Shown here in pieces: positions 43,911 through 57,341 of a DNA stretch of 64,000 bases. The DNA is from Camillea tinctor (lineage: Eukaryota > Ascomycota > Sordariomycetes > Xylariales > Xylariaceae). The notes beneath the pieces are model-generated. The model worked only from the letters and a program-made list of their open reading frames with translations, did no database searches and was not told the DNA's origin. The translations under genes were made by a program, and so were the position numbers. The first letter of the stretch is position 1. Each line of letters begins with the position of its first letter. The stretch is taken from contig MU394123.1 in the NCBI GenBank assembly GCA_022578605.1, positions 1 through 64,000 on the forward strand, in the 5' to 3' direction.

Positions 43911-44553
43911 CGTGATAAATGGCCTAGACCTATAGTCTGAAGCACGTATCAAACAGAAATGTGCTGTGAGCCTGTTGAGTATTGGTAATCACGATATCGG
44001 CATCCGCTCAGAGGCGAGGGATAGGAAGTTGCCTTGAACTGAAATAAAAAAAATTAGGATATTATTACTGACTTTGCCTGCAAGTAACAGTAGGAACTGT
44101 CTAAACCACTTGGAAGACTACGGGGCCTACTTGGGAGATTATATGGGAAGACTCGATGATACAGTCTCTCTTTGATCAACGAGAGCAGGGGTCACAAGTA
44201 ACGTATCAGATGCTGCGCCAGCATGGACACTGAAGCGCTTCGACCGGTTATGCTAATGGCCCAAAGTTTTTTACGCTAACAAAGAACATCCCTTACTTCC
44301 ATTCTAACCGGAGGTTTCTGAAGAGTTAACCTTCATCTACATCTAAAGCGGCTAAGTGATCCATCCTCTGTTAGAATACACATTCCAGTGTAACCAACGC
44401 CTGACCATCTTTGTATTGTTAAAGACCTCTGGAGAAAGGCCTTTGTGTGCAGACACAGCTGATTTGCCCACGGGGATTTATAACTTGTGACTGGGCAGGG
44501 CTATCTTACATATATTATATGTAATTATCAACTGATTTGTCTTTTGCTTGAGG
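43911..44553. other. Spacer upstream of the surface-protein gene
   Basis: No confident gene. A short T-rich intron-like segment (about 44042-44070, minus strand) hints at a possible 5' exon of the surface-protein gene, but no convincing start exon was found. Confidence 0.4.
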
Positions 44554-45315
44554 TTAGGTCTTGGCCTTCGTACCAAGGCCTGCAAATTCCTGAGCTGCGA
44601 CACCGAATATACGTTTTACTATTCGTCATTAGTATAGGTTATAGCACATGATGGAGTGCCAGGTCTATGGTCACTTACCATCATTCCAACGTAAAGGTTC
44701 CTCCTTCTCTTCAGCTGAATCATGCCATATACGCAAACACCACATGGCAACTAGAGCGTCCAAGGTTTCCTGCTGCAATGCTGCTGTAACCACAAGTCTA
44801 TATTGTTCATCTGCTCCATCTTCAACAGCAACCATTCTCTCATTAAAATCTAGCCATTCGTATTTTTTATTCTTCTGCTTTATTTCGAATAACACGCTGT
44901 CCTCTCCCCCAGATCGGCTGATATGCATAGCCTTGAATCCACGTCTACTCACGTGAGATTTCTTGAGGCCTATATTGCCCAGTGTCTGCTTTGAGACTGA
45001 TTGAAGAAAATATGAGTACTTGGATGTCGAAATGACACTAGGCGGGTGCTTCAATTCGAAAATATGTCGATCACGACGCACAATCCGGGGGTTACCATCT
45101 TGACTCGTTTTGACATTGTGCTCAAGTCGGAGAAATGTCGCAGATTGATCCGTATGAGAGAGTGAGCTTACGCCACGAGATAATTCGTAGAGTGGAGCCG
45201 AATTCACCGATTCGGAGTGGATGAAGTGCCCTGCAAGCACCAGGATTACCGGTTGAAGAACGTCGCCGGCACTGTCCCGCTCCCGGTCTCCATCATCATA
45301 GGGAGGAGGATCCAT
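44554..45315 (-). CDS. Conserved fungal hypothetical protein
   Basis: Exons 45315-44679 and 44618-44554 give 233 residues. The first true ATG is at 45315 (MDPPPYDDGDRERDS); the frame further upstream lacks an ATG. The Pro/Tyr-rich start, then LILVLAG-like VILVLAGHFIHSESVNSAPL, YELSRGVSSLSHTDQSATF, RHIFELKHPP, SKQTLGNIGLKKS, and LVVTAALQQETLDALVAMWC with RIW are the repeated features of a widespread uncharacterised ascomycete family. I added the second exon because the splice (tactaatgac branch) gives a tidy short end, FAGLGTKAKT. No signal or membrane segment. Function unknown. Confidence 0.75.
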
Positions 45316-47370
45316 TGAGATTTGAAATTGACTGAACGTTTCTGGTCTTGAGCATATATGTGTAGTAATTACTCGCAAGAACTCTAGGTGGCCAGTGATA
45401 TCCAATATAGGAAAAGAACAGTGGATAGCAGCATGCTAGATATTAATTGCTACAAAATAGAGAGAGGGCAGCTTTACAGTTATAGAACCTGACAGGTCTT
45501 CAATGTTGAACTTATTTGGAATTGATCGATGCTAGCTCGCAAGGCGCAGTCTTAACACTACCATGGCTTATCAAACGAGGCGCAGATGCCAAGCGTTGCG
45601 AAGTTGTTATTTTTTATTGGACGGCGATTCCTTGTGTGCAAAAAATCACTACTATGATGCGGTACCTCAAGAAATCACATATCCTCTTGGCGTGTCCTGC
45701 AAACTAAATCTACACTACTACATAAGTCATTGATGCTAATCACCGGATGAGGTTTTAAATAGTGGATACTGTGTAGATAAGTAAGCTCATAGAATTAATT
45801 GGCTAGGCAATATATCTACAATACATTTAAACGTTTCACCTCCTTGTATTTATAATAAGACAATTACAAGATAATATCGTAGCAGAATTTAGTTCATCGA
45901 TACTACATAATTCCCGAAATGAAAGTATTGACACAAGCACTTATATCTTCCTGATGCTAGGTATTTCTTGCGATCCCTGTGCTATGGGTAGTAGTATAAA
46001 CAACTTCTAGATTACATAAGAAAGCATTATATACTCTGATCTAGATGTCTTGTGCAATTGCAGTTTTTTATATCTTATTGTAGTCTCGGTCGCATGGTAG
46101 GCATTTCTAGCCTCTGAACGGCCCTTTTATAAGTCCACGATGAAAGACGAATATCAAGTTCAATATAGTAGTAGAAAGTCTATTAAGTTGACTTAGCGTC
46201 AGACCAACTTGTAAGAAATCGCGATTGGATAATCAACTATATGCTAATCTGTCGCGTTCAAGTCAATTAAAATACGAGTCAGATGGCTAGAAAGAATTCG
46301 ATATCTGGGATGAATGATCTCTCATTGGGTGAGTAAGCCTGATAAAAGTAGCTATTATGATATCGAGATCTTTAATAACGCTGGATAGGATAAAGTCCAA
46401 GTTTTCATTCGGAATTGCGCAGTTGTATACTATACCATCTCCGTTCGATGCATCGATACGGAGAAAATGTTCACCATAGAAAGCAGGGCAACTTTGACTC
46501 TTTCACTACTAAGTGAGAAGCATCCAATCACAAGTTATCAGGGGTTAGAAAGGAATAAACAATGTTCCTGTGTCACGGCTCTATAAGAGCTAATTGTCAA
46601 ACGACAATTGGCATATGTCTTTTGTCTCCACAATTGATTACCTAAGCACTTGCTTGGTCCCTAGGTCATGACAGTCTACAGAAGTATTCCGGGACCCATC
46701 TTTTGAGAGGTCCTCTTCTGGCCTACAAGTATCATACAGGAACGGCATCGTCTGTATCGAAGTAATAAGTGTTGTACATTCTTCTGTTTCATCTTAAATT
46801 GACTTCATAGAGCCATGATCGATAATAAGCTAGAAAGGGGAGCATATAACTTATATCAGCGGTGGATTCTGCTAGGATCTTGCTGCCTTTCCCATCAAGA
46901 ATCACACGAGTCGGCAACTTCACAAGATCAATATTTTCTATAAGACGATAGTATGATAATATTTGCCATAATAAGCCGATGTCATCTTACTATAGTATTA
47001 ATTTGATATAATACACATGGTATGTAGTGGCGTTCCTCGCAGAAAGCCTTGAAATGTCAAAGCTCGGTCAGAATATTTGTTTAGTTCAGGGGAAACAACA
47101 TCAACTCAATGACAATTCAAAATGTTACACAACATTGGGGAATCTCTAGCTCACGAATCTAGATGAGAAAAATACCCGTCTGACATGATTACACCGTTAC
47201 AGCGAGAATTATTTCTCTCATCTATTTCAATTAGTGTAGGTAATTAAGCTGGTACATAATATCTAAGTCTGACTGTATCCTGCACCCGTAAGAATCAAAT
47301 CAATCACGGAACTCCAGATAGTCATAAAACCTGTAATAAGTACATAGTCAACGTCTTCTCTTTCATGCCG
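45316..47370. other. A+T-rich gene-free region (2 kb)
   Basis: Nothing recognisable. The frame at 45516-45707 shows no domain. No terminal repeats or RNA genes seen. Confidence 0.5.
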
Positions 47371-48861
47371 TCAGACTTTTGCAAGTTCTTCTTCGATCTT
47401 TGCCCATTGCCCCTGATTCAGATACCCAGATAGCCAATAGTTCCCTTCATTGTCTTTTCCAATGATAGGGAAGCCGTTGGGAAGGATCAGACCGAACTGG
47501 TTATTCTGTACATATGTCGGCTTACAGGTGCTCCCTGTTGTCTGACATGGTGTGGTGATAGCATTAGAAAAGTCCAAATCGTATAATTTCGCTTTACTCC
47601 AATTAGAGTATGTAAGCATATGCATGTTACCGTCGCCAAAAAACGGGGGCAACTTTCCAACAGCTTCACGCCACATCCCGGTAAATGCCTCGACCTGAGC
47701 TCGCGTCCCAAGGCTTGAAATTGCTCGCCGTATTTGTAGGGCCACGTAACCAATAGGCTTCTCGAAAACATCCTGCACCGTCAACAACACAGGAATGAAG
47801 GAAATAGCATTCGACACGTACGACGACCCCTTTCCGGGAAGTAGATCCGCAGCCAACGTATTACGCATAGAATACGCATTATTCAGTACAACACTCCTTT
47901 GAGAGTCGCGGGGTAAATGGGAAATAACGATTCGCGTCCACCAGGCACAAAGGACGTCCCCTTCAGTCAAGAAAGGTGTTTCATGTCCCCCTGCGGCAAG
48001 CTGGGTAAGGGCCATTTCTCGCAGACTTGTCAGAAAGCCTGAAGGAACACAAACTATACGGTTCTCCTGGCTCCGAAGAAAGTCAAACACATTGCCAAGC
48101 CCGTATTTAGCTAAACCGAATGTCGACATACGCTGAAGACTAAGCTTATGTGATTCTGTCGGGTGCTTGCCAAGGTTTGCGAGAGGGTCAGGGTTGGCGT
48201 CAGCACCATGTGGTATGGGGATCTCGTCATCACGTCCCGCAAGCATTAACATCCAAGCATCAAGTAGGGCTCGTTTACCCATTGCGTCCATGAGAGTGTG
48301 CGGCCAGTATATAGTTACAAGTGTTTTGTCCGTGAATGAAACAATATGAAGCCCAATCTGTGGTACATCTCTTGCTAGATAATCGTCAAGCTTCACGGGG
48401 CCTCCTTGGGGAAGAAATAATTCACGAAACGTATCAGGGTCGCCGACAGTGGCCGGCCGCGAACTCGCCCTCGGCAGCCGTGATGCGATGGGGTGGTCGG
48501 CAGAACAAGTGTCGTGGTTGACATGGGAATAGTTGAGCGCTACACGCTCCTCTGTGAACTCGGACGGAATATGATATTCGAGGCTTCCGGTTTGCTATAT
48601 ATGTTTAGCATTTGGTAAAGGGACAGACTATGGTTTGGGAGTATTTACTGTACGCCTCATACGAGCCCCGAGTTTACGCCAACCATTGCGCTTGGCTAAA
48701 GCCTCTAGACTGTTTCGAAGCTTCTTTGGGTCAAGCACATTGTCGAAGACAAACATGGAATATAAGATAAAGGCCCTCCATAGTGGCGTGTCATCAAAGA
48801 AGTGTAAAGGGACGACAGTGTCCGTAGGCACTTTGGCTGGTGCGGCAGGTTTCCGGAACAT
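47371..48861 (-). CDS. BAHD-type (HxxxD) acyltransferase
   Basis: Exons 48861-48649 and 48594-47371 give 478 residues. The N-terminal PLHFFDDTPLWRAFILYSMF and the central WPHTLMDAMGKRALLDAWM carry the HxxxD catalytic motif. The usual DFGWG structural motif is weak, present only as YDLDFSNA. FLTEGDVLCAWWTRIVI and SYVSNAISFIP are the expected mid-protein motifs. Fungal members of this transferase family move acyl groups from CoA onto secondary metabolites (trichothecene 3-O-acetyltransferase is an example). No partner biosynthetic gene lies beside it, so the substrate is unknown. The intron (54 bases) has a gctaaac branch. Confidence 0.85.
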
Positions 48862-51157
48862 TTTGATCCTCTTGGTTATGTGTTACCTCAGATGTATGAG
48901 CCGACATGGTGGTTATCTAGTAGAGTATTTATCATTATATGGACAGACGGCACAGTCGACTGAACATCGGGGTACCACAAAGGGGGGACATAACAAAAGC
49001 TCCATCAACCAGTACTAAACTAGGGCACCAATCAAGGAGCTGTACGACGCAAGGCTCGATGTCCTATCTTATTCTTGACCAGGTATCCATAACCGCATGC
49101 TGCTGTACACATAGTAAGAGCCAATCACACCCGTAACCGACGTTCATCAGCAGAATCCACAACTTCACTTTGCAAAAAAAGGGAAAGCAAATAGTGACTA
49201 TTGTCAAGCTAAACAAGATGGGCACCGCTGAAATTATGAGGATTTCCTCTTGCAAGTTGCCCCAATTCTGAACACGCGATCATTTCATCTTATGTCATCC
49301 TCCTCCCTTCCCAGACACATGATAAGATCCAGATTCGAGAGCTCTAGGGGAACCACAGCGGGACCAGACCAAGCTATGAAGAGAAAGCCAAAACGACTAG
49401 GTTGTTTAAATTTGGTGTACTTTTGTATTTGGCCATAAGAGATCTGTGATATTATGCAGTAAGCCGCGGTAACGTCTGGTTCAGGTACGTGATAGAGATT
49501 ACCACGATTCTACAACCAGTGGCTTCCCTCAGCCGAGACAACCGACCCCTGATTGTATGTGGGTGGCGTATGTCGGCGGCGGACACATGTCTAGGAACGC
49601 CACTTGATGCGACGAATTGATACACCGTAAAATGTACATATGTGCAAGTATATTCCATGATGTGGCCGCAGCATTCTGCTGTAATACGGCCCTCATGAAC
49701 ACCGTTATTGCGGCTCTGCAGTTAAGAGGCGCGACTCGATTGGTTATCATGCGCTACGATGTGCGTCATCTGACACACAACGAATGAGCAGACTCCATAG
49801 AGGACTACAAGTTGTCGTCCTCTTAAAAGGCTCGATGGCGGTGTAAGTAAGCTTCATGTATCTGTTTCCAATTAATTTGACTGTGCCTTGTCCCCGTCAG
49901 CTCTTAGTACATTTCCAAATTGGCTCTTACCCACATATGCCGACATAGTCACTCATAGGTTGTCAGCTTTTCCTCTTTTTTTTTCCTCGGTGTATTTTAG
50001 TGCAGATATGTAGCGTATAATACGCACAATATTATGGGATATCTATAACCCAGTCGCCCCTCAAATAAGAAAACTTGGTTACATGGTCCGGTCATCTCGC
50101 AACGGCCCGCCAATTTCAGATGTTCGGTACCTAAATGTTAAAAGATGTCGTGAGCCCTAAATTCGATAGGCCCTCTTTTATAAATCTATAGATATCTGGG
50201 CCACCCGTTCTTCTTGACTCGACGTCGTGTTAATCTATCTGATCCTCTCGTTTCTCTCCCCACACATTATCCTCATCTCGTAAATCCCTATACGGTCTAC
50301 CGTAATTGGGTCGTCCTTTGTAATGAGGAACCTATTAGAGTGTGAAACGCCTTAGAAGCCGCAATTCCGTTTTTGTTTCTTTCGGAACTCCCATTTACAA
50401 GGCGCCTAACTTCCCGGTCTCTCCATCTAGTGGCTCCCGAGTGAACTTCTGCTGCTCCCGGCTCAACCTTAATAAATAATGTGTAACATTTCGGGATAAT
50501 GGAGGCTAATATCCACAGGGGGCCAAGTAAGAAATAAGAAACGTTGCAGTGTTGGTAATTACCCCCCTTTTCTCCCGTGTTACACCATCGTCGAATCGTG
50601 CCGATGGTCTTCATATCATCCAATCTTGTAGCGGACTGGTCCACTGGGTGTGCTCAACACGACCAATAGGGGCCCTCGCGGCCTCTGCCTAGATAACCCA
50701 GATCTGTTTGATATGCTCGCATGAACATTAACACTCCTAGCCTTGTAATTCTATACCTATGGGAAATCTCCCCCAACGCCTCCAAGATATGTTTGTTGAT
50801 AGATCACCGAAGGGATACCGTACGGTTCGTCGACAAATTGTGACATGTGATATATGCTGCAGGACCATGGATGAGATGCTTAATTCATGAGCACTATTAC
50901 CACGATACTCCACCAAGCCTCATGCAGAACGAGGGACCTTCTCTGGGGGGATACCTCAAGAGAGTTTGTCTGATTATTCCCCGGATGGGACCCCAGACTC
51001 CTGCAGTCTTATTACGCTTGGGAGAAAAACACGCAATAGACGTTGTGCTATACTTATTACAAGCTGATGGCCCCCGATTTCATGTTCCTCTGAAGTTCGA
51101 TTTTTTCCTCCTGCAGACTCTCTTTTTTTACACAGAAGCTGACACCAATTTGTTAAC
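48862..51157. other. Gene-free region (2.3 kb)
   Basis: Several chance frames, none with a domain (for example 50297-50644 minus and 50847-51269 plus, the latter overlapping the next gene). No repeats or RNA genes recognised. Holds the promoters of the acyltransferase and the rhodopsin-like gene. Confidence 0.5.
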
Positions 51158-52432
51158 ATGGCGTCTTCCCAAACTGACCCTAGTACTGCTCAGATGTCCC
51201 CCGCCGAAATGGGGGCCATGCTCTCTGCAGCAGCTTATGCCGAACCACCAATCCAACCTCATGGCTTAGCGTTGGCGCTTATGGTAATACTCATTGTTCA
51301 AGCCACCATTGCCTCTATTGTGATTGTGCTTAGAGCATATGCTCGGTTATGGCTTGGTCGAAAATCGAACGCTTGGGGTTGGGAAGATGTTTTTGCTATA
51401 CTCGGTTATGTAAGGAGAACTTTTTCTTTCCTTCGGTTTTTTATCATCACAAGCAACTAGACTAATCCAAGGCAACATTTACTGCACTAGGTGGCTTTTC
51501 TCTCAAGCACCATTTTTGCTATCCTCGCTGCACACTATGGCTTGGGTACGCAGGATGATAAGTTGAATGACTATCTCAAGGTCAGATGTACCGAATACCT
51601 ATTATACTGTCAAATTCTATATGGGTTCTCGGTGCCTTTCATCAAAGCTTCCGTTGTGTTCACACTACTACGTGTGACCAGGGAAGCCTTGTATCGCTGG
51701 CTGTTATATGCCATGTTACTTGTGGCAAGTTTAATGGCAATGGTGGGCATTCTCGCCTCTCTTCTCTATTGCCGACCTACACGAGCCTACTGGAACCCCC
51801 TTCTTGGCACCTGTGGTGATTTCATGGTAGTTGTCAATATCGGTTATGCTTGGACTGCAGTTGGAATTGTCACCGACTGGATGTGTGCTATTCTTCCGTA
51901 CTTCATCGTGAGAAAGCTTCAAATGGCCAGAAGAACCAAGATGGTTGTCATGGGAATTTTGAGCCTCGGCGCCCTAGCAAGCACAGCTACCGTCATCCGT
52001 GCCCCTTATCTTCAGTACTACCTTGCCAAGACGGACCAATTATGTGAGTGTTCTTTAATAGCAATTACTCCGATTATAAACCTAATAGTTCTAGATTGGA
52101 ACGGTCACATTATGCTGTGGTGTGAACTTGAGAGCGGCATTGGTCTCACTGCTGCGTGCCTTCCCGCTCTTCGATTGCTTGCACGCCAGTACTTTGAAAC
52201 TCGAAATGGATCCAATGCCCAGAGCAAAGGTTACGCATATGGAAGCGGTCGAGATGGCAAAACTCACGATACTCCTATGGACAACCTATCAAGAACTGGG
52301 AAAACCACCGTCACTGCAGGCAGATGGGAACGGTTGGACGACGAAAACTCGAGCACCAAACATATTATCCAGGAAACATCAGTATCTGTGGAAACGGAGT
52401 ATATACACGACAAGGAGCACCACATGGTATAA
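51158..52432 (+). CDS. Fungal rhodopsin-like seven-helix membrane protein
   Basis: Exons 51158-51409, 51491-52043 and 52095-52432 give 380 residues. Seven hydrophobic helices are spaced as in the fungal 'rhodopsin domain' integral membrane family (not retinal opsins). Motifs are VLRAYARLWLGRKSNAWGWE, DDVF-like EDVFAILGY, YGLGTQDDKLNDYLKV, LYGFSVPFIKASVVFTLLRV, GFxCxP-like LLYCRPTRAYWNP, NIGYAWTAVGIVTDWMCAILP and YWNGHIMLWCELESGIGLTA. The last needs the second intron to be removed, which supports that splice. The tail is hydrophilic and Ser/Thr-rich. Related proteins include PTH11-like receptors, but no CFEM domain is present here. Ligand unknown. Confidence 0.88.
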
Positions 52433-55127
52433 TATTCACTACATAGGTACAAGATCGAGTTTTGTAAGCGCACATGGGATAGCGAGATGATTCAGTTCAA
52501 AATAATGGGATACAAAAGAGGGTAGAGGCACTTGGTTGGACAGGTATGATTAGAATCGAGCTTGTATTAATATGGATTTCTTCGTACGATACTCGAAGGC
52601 TTTTCATAGGGTATATTCAAATTCATTGTAAGAATAATTAAGATCATCTTGTATTTTACAACATAATTGAAATAAGCATCCTTTTCATGACCTTTTCGCC
52701 TCTAGTGTCAAAACTAATGACAAGATATGACAACCTCATATATATAATTACTGGAACTTCCTTCTTTTTGGTCCAACTGGTAGCTGAATTGATTCTCATT
52801 TCTAACCATGACTCGTTTTGCTAATATTTTGTACCTAACACATGATAGCCCGTAGAAACTCACCAGGAATATATTATACTGAACACCCTACTGGGGCAAA
52901 TAACTGAGATGCGATCTGTATCAGATAAATAAAACGGGATTTACATGATCTTAGTTTGCCATTCTATACTTTCTTCAATTATTATGTACCATGATTTGCT
53001 TACGCTGAAAATGTTTGTATCATGACATTTTCCAACGTCCTATTTTCTTTCTCACCGCCCCCAAAAATCCCTGCCATTTACTGTATAATTATCCACGGAG
53101 TAATTCTAGTTGCAAATGTTCAATACCTCCTTACATGGAAAAATCGACTCACTACCGAATGTGTTACCTTGGGAGCAAGGGAGAGAATAAAACAGCATGG
53201 GGTCTAATTCCTTTCCTAACCCTATACCGATCTACTACTGCTAGGTAAACCAACCCCCATATATACCATCAAATTACCCAGGTAGTCAAGAATTTAAGCT
53301 AGAACTTATGGCGTGTTAAAATCAAATCTACACATAGTTGAACGGATAAAAAAGCTATTATAATGCTCTAAATTAAAATATAGGTTTCGATACTGGACGG
53401 GAAAAGGCCCTCGAATTAAATTCAAGCAATAACAAACCAAATTTTCTGGTGACATCAGAATCCCCCCGCCGCAAGGGCTTTAGAGACCGACATACCTCAT
53501 GTATACAACCGTCGAAACGCATTCATATTACTATGTACCTTACGTGATCAGAGCGTTATAACGAGGGACATATAGTCAGGCAAGGCCCTGCTGTGCGATG
53601 TTAAGCATACGCATATGGGGGCGATGGAGAACCGGGACTGTGGGATATTAGTCACACATCCAGGGTCTTGGGGCGTCTGGTGGTCTTCGACCTATCATCC
53701 TTCTTATCACGCCCGTTTTATTATGTCACTACTTCATGCCTGTGGGGATGAAACGATGGGCCAATGGGCAAAGTTACTCTGTCGTGGATCAAGGTATACA
53801 TTGACTACATATTGCAATAGGGTTTGGGAAATTCCATTCGGTATCGTGAAATACGGACATCTGTAGTAGCCGTCTCTCCTGATTATACGATGATTTTCAT
53901 GTGCACACGTATGATTGATTCTCCGCAACAGCATCGAATTGCAGAGTCAAAGAACTCCACATCATATTGAACAACCAATCGGGTACCTTGTCAACTAGGT
54001 ACTTGTAAACCCTTGTTCTCAAAGTAAGGCGGTTTTCTTTACTTCAGCCCAACCGCCTATCGTGGGATAGATGTTTCTCCCTATTCCATGCAGTATTTCA
54101 TATACGTCTTGCTTAGTGAGTTGTTATCTCGCAACCACGAATTGATTAGGCTAGGCTGCTAGGGTACATTATGTCGAACATTTGTAGGAAGTAGAACCTT
54201 TCTTCTTTGTCTTATATTGGGATGAGGTTGAAATCCTAGACTCGAGCAAGATATGAACTCTCGAATTTCCTCTCCTTCATCTAGCACCGCGACGACTTGC
54301 ACACCCACACGCCCCACCCCACACGCACAAAGCACACATCACATGGAAAAAATGCCGGTTGCCCTTGCGTGAGCCGTTTAACGGAAGGGAGATATCATCC
54401 TGTCAACGGAGAAGCTTGATTGTATGAAAAATGACTTGCCACCCACATAGGTCCCTGCACCTGGGGGGCAACCTGGTACGTGTGGCTGATATGTTAAAAG
54501 AAACTTGGGAGGAAAAAGGAAAAAAAAGGTATGGGTCTCTTGAAGAAGATGAGCCATCCTGTGTATTTAGGTAGTGCCTGCACAGTATGTCTTATCTTGC
54601 CATGCTATGCCATGCCGTATCCTCGACAGAGTACTAGTAACAACTACTACATTGCCTAACCTAGCAAGCCTAGGTAGATTGCTACCTATTTTCTTTGGTG
54701 TAGGCAAGTTTTACGAGGCATCTCGATAGTTAGTTTATTGTCCCTCCTTTCGACACGAAGCTTGGCCATTTTGCTGTTCTCATTACAACCCCTGCCCAGT
54801 ATCCTTCGGAACATCGGTAGTGCACCTACCTAGGTACTGCTTACCTACCCTAACGTACTGTGGTGTAGTGTAAAATGGAAATCCCGAGCCAGTGTCAAAT
54901 TTGGGTCAGGTAGCATCCTTCCGTGATCCGAAATATGCGAGATTGGCCCTAAGTCAATACTGCAGAGGGTTCTGGGAGTAGCTATCTCCACAGAGGCCTA
55001 GGCTTTGCCGTAGTCATACCGACAGCGGACGTGATCGTCTAAGTCCAACCCGCTATTTGAAATTTGCGGTACCCTAAAAAAAGATCACCATCTTGTCATA
55101 AGTTTGTGCGTATTATACACTACTAAA

Positions 55128-55207
55128 CAGGCTGGCGTCAAAAAACACCACCCATTTGCACTGCACAGGCCACCTCTGGATGGGGCGTGTTTTTTGACGC
55201 CGGCCTG
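55128..55207. mobile_element. Miniature inverted-repeat element or large hairpin
   Basis: Left arm CAGGCTGGCGTCAAAAAACA continues into CCACCC. The right arm is its near-perfect reverse complement (GGGGCGTGTTTTTTGACGCC then GGCCTG). Arms are about 26 bases with three or so mismatches, separated by about 28 bases. No clear target duplication is seen. It could be a tiny MITE or a foldback relic in otherwise plain A+T-rich DNA. Confidence 0.6.
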
Positions 55208-57221
55208 CTAGTTGTAGACTACACATCTACCTACCTAGTACAGAATCCCTACCCCAACCTAGGTAGAAGATTTGTCTGGGTTCCACTTATCCACTTAGTC
55301 TAGAGTCTTCCATGGAAAGATGATCCCCCAGACAAAGCATGGACGGTACACTTATGCTACTGGATAGAGTCTCAAATGACTTACATACGACGAGCATCCA
55401 AGCGTATTGTCAGATGGACCTACGCGAGTTGTTAAACTAGTAATCAGAGGTCCCCATGTATGACTTGATCCTTAAGATTGCTTCTTTGTACGGGCTACGC
55501 TTATTTTGATTATATCATTTTTCTTTTTCCTTTCCCCGAGTAGAGGACTTATTTTGATACACCATATTGCATGCACAAGCTGTGGGATTAAGATCGATTC
55601 TGGACAGGAATCGAGGGTCGGATCAGTTATTGAGCATATTCATAGCTCTAGACAGGGGGTGATCAGCTTGATGTGTGAGTACACAGTAAATGTGGCACTT
55701 CCGTAAATCTGTAATCTAAATAAAGTTAACCAAACCTAGTACGAATTCGATTGCTATATGTATGCTGTCTCCCCAACTGTGAGGCGATGTGCACAGGATG
55801 GATTACATCCACACAACTCTGGTGGGAGATCCTTCCCGCAGAAGGGATCACGATATACAACCACCAATGTATGGCTCGCATCAAAGGATGTAGGCATTGA
55901 AATATGACCCCTGATAAGTTTAGGCTTACAAGGTCTTTGTTCTAGCGCGCTCACTAACTAGTAAGTCATTTCTTTAGTATAAAAATAGGGGAGGGGGATA
56001 AAATGAAGATTCCTATCGTATGCGCACATAATGTTGACCTATTACCTTTAAGATGGTACTGGCCTAGGGCAATGTGCATTCGTAGTGTAGGTAGTGCTTT
56101 CATTGGCATCTATCTACTAGTATCAGCAAATTTCAGTGTGAAGCCTGGGACCCTTAGTATCATGGGCTCGGAACCTATCCCCGTTACCTCTCGACCTCGT
56201 TTAATGGTACGAAAGGTTTTTTTTTTTTTTTGACAGCGCGGGAGGAGAAAGGGGGAAAGGGTCGCGAGCTTAGTGGGGGATCATGATTTCAGAGGACAGT
56301 TTCGTTAACGGCAATCCTAAAACGGACATGGGAGGAAGACGAAGGAATGCTAGAGGCACGGATCATCAACTGGTATTATACACAGAGGGATTCGTTAAAA
56401 GACTTCCTAATCGATCAGTGTTTAAGGATTTGGGTGTTTTGGCAGAAAGCGCTCAGACAGCAGCATCTAGAGCTAAATCCCGGGAGAGCATAGACACGAT
56501 ACAAGGGAAGCAAAGTAGTTATAGAGTAAGTATGATTTCATCCTAAACCGACTATCATCTCATCTCCGGGGTAAAGACAAGAGGATCTCACACGAAAAGG
56601 GAAAAAAACAAGGGGGTTTCCAGGAACCTTTTCTCTAGCGAGCCAGAATATATTCCATACATGTTAATGAGAGTCGCATCTTAGGCAGCGATGTCGTCTT
56701 CTCTCGGAGAGGTCTCCGGCGAATCATTTTAAATGAGTAAACAGCTCAAATACTACCTGCCAAGTTGGAACGCCTAGAAGAATCCGTGCCACACTATTGG
56801 GTACACACCTAAGACCTACCTATACTCGCTCGTCCCTGACGCAACCTACTGGCCTTATATTCATGGCAGCGTAGCAGTGTAGCAGCAGTAGTCTATCACC
56901 AGCCCCACGGGTTCTCTTCACCTAGGTGAGCCAGTAGGGTTGCGCTCACATCATCGTCGTCACTTCGTCGAGGTCTCCGACACTGACACTTCGTCCCCCC
57001 TGCTATTATTAGCGATAATATCGACACCCAATTGTAACAGGCGTAACTCCTTCCTGCTTAAGGCATGGACTAGCTAGGCCCTCCAGACCAGGAGACGACC
57101 CTGCGATTCCAAGACAGCGGAACTCGACGCAGCTCTTCCAGAGCATGTTAACCGTAGGAAGCAATGACATCAACTAGTGTCATGGGCCCCGGTCGCCTAG
57201 AAGGATCGTACTTCTCTATTT

Positions 57222-57242
57222 GTATATATATATATATATATA
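57222..57242. repeat. (AT)n microsatellite
   Basis: About ten AT units, about 100 bases upstream of the terpene synthase start. Confidence 0.9.
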
Positions 57243-57341
57243 AAGAGCATGTATGAGAGTTTCGTCGCTGAAGGAGGGGGCAAGTAAGAACGAACGAACA
57301 AAAGTCCAGCGAACATACCCTTCTTGATCCCTAAAAAGAAA

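Larger units (their letters stand above)
52433..57341. other. Large gene-poor region (4.9 kb)
   Basis: No gene recognised; the frames present (such as 53615-53866, 55506-55706, 56003-56233 and 56283-56546) have no domain. It contains a hairpin element (55128-55207, listed separately), a long T-run at about 56217-56231, ACCTACCTAGGTA-type words (54828-54840 and about 55230) and an (AT)n microsatellite at 57222-57242. Confidence 0.5.

Noticed and set aside
43911..43952. N-terminal extension of the surface protein frame
   Set aside because: The extension begins with TTG, not ATG; the same problem affects the frames starting at 45405, 57324, 59587 and 1167, so I moved those starts to the first ATG or called no gene.
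50847..51269. 140-residue plus-strand frame before the rhodopsin-like gene
   Set aside because: It overlaps the true start of the seven-helix gene in another frame and has no recognisable domain.
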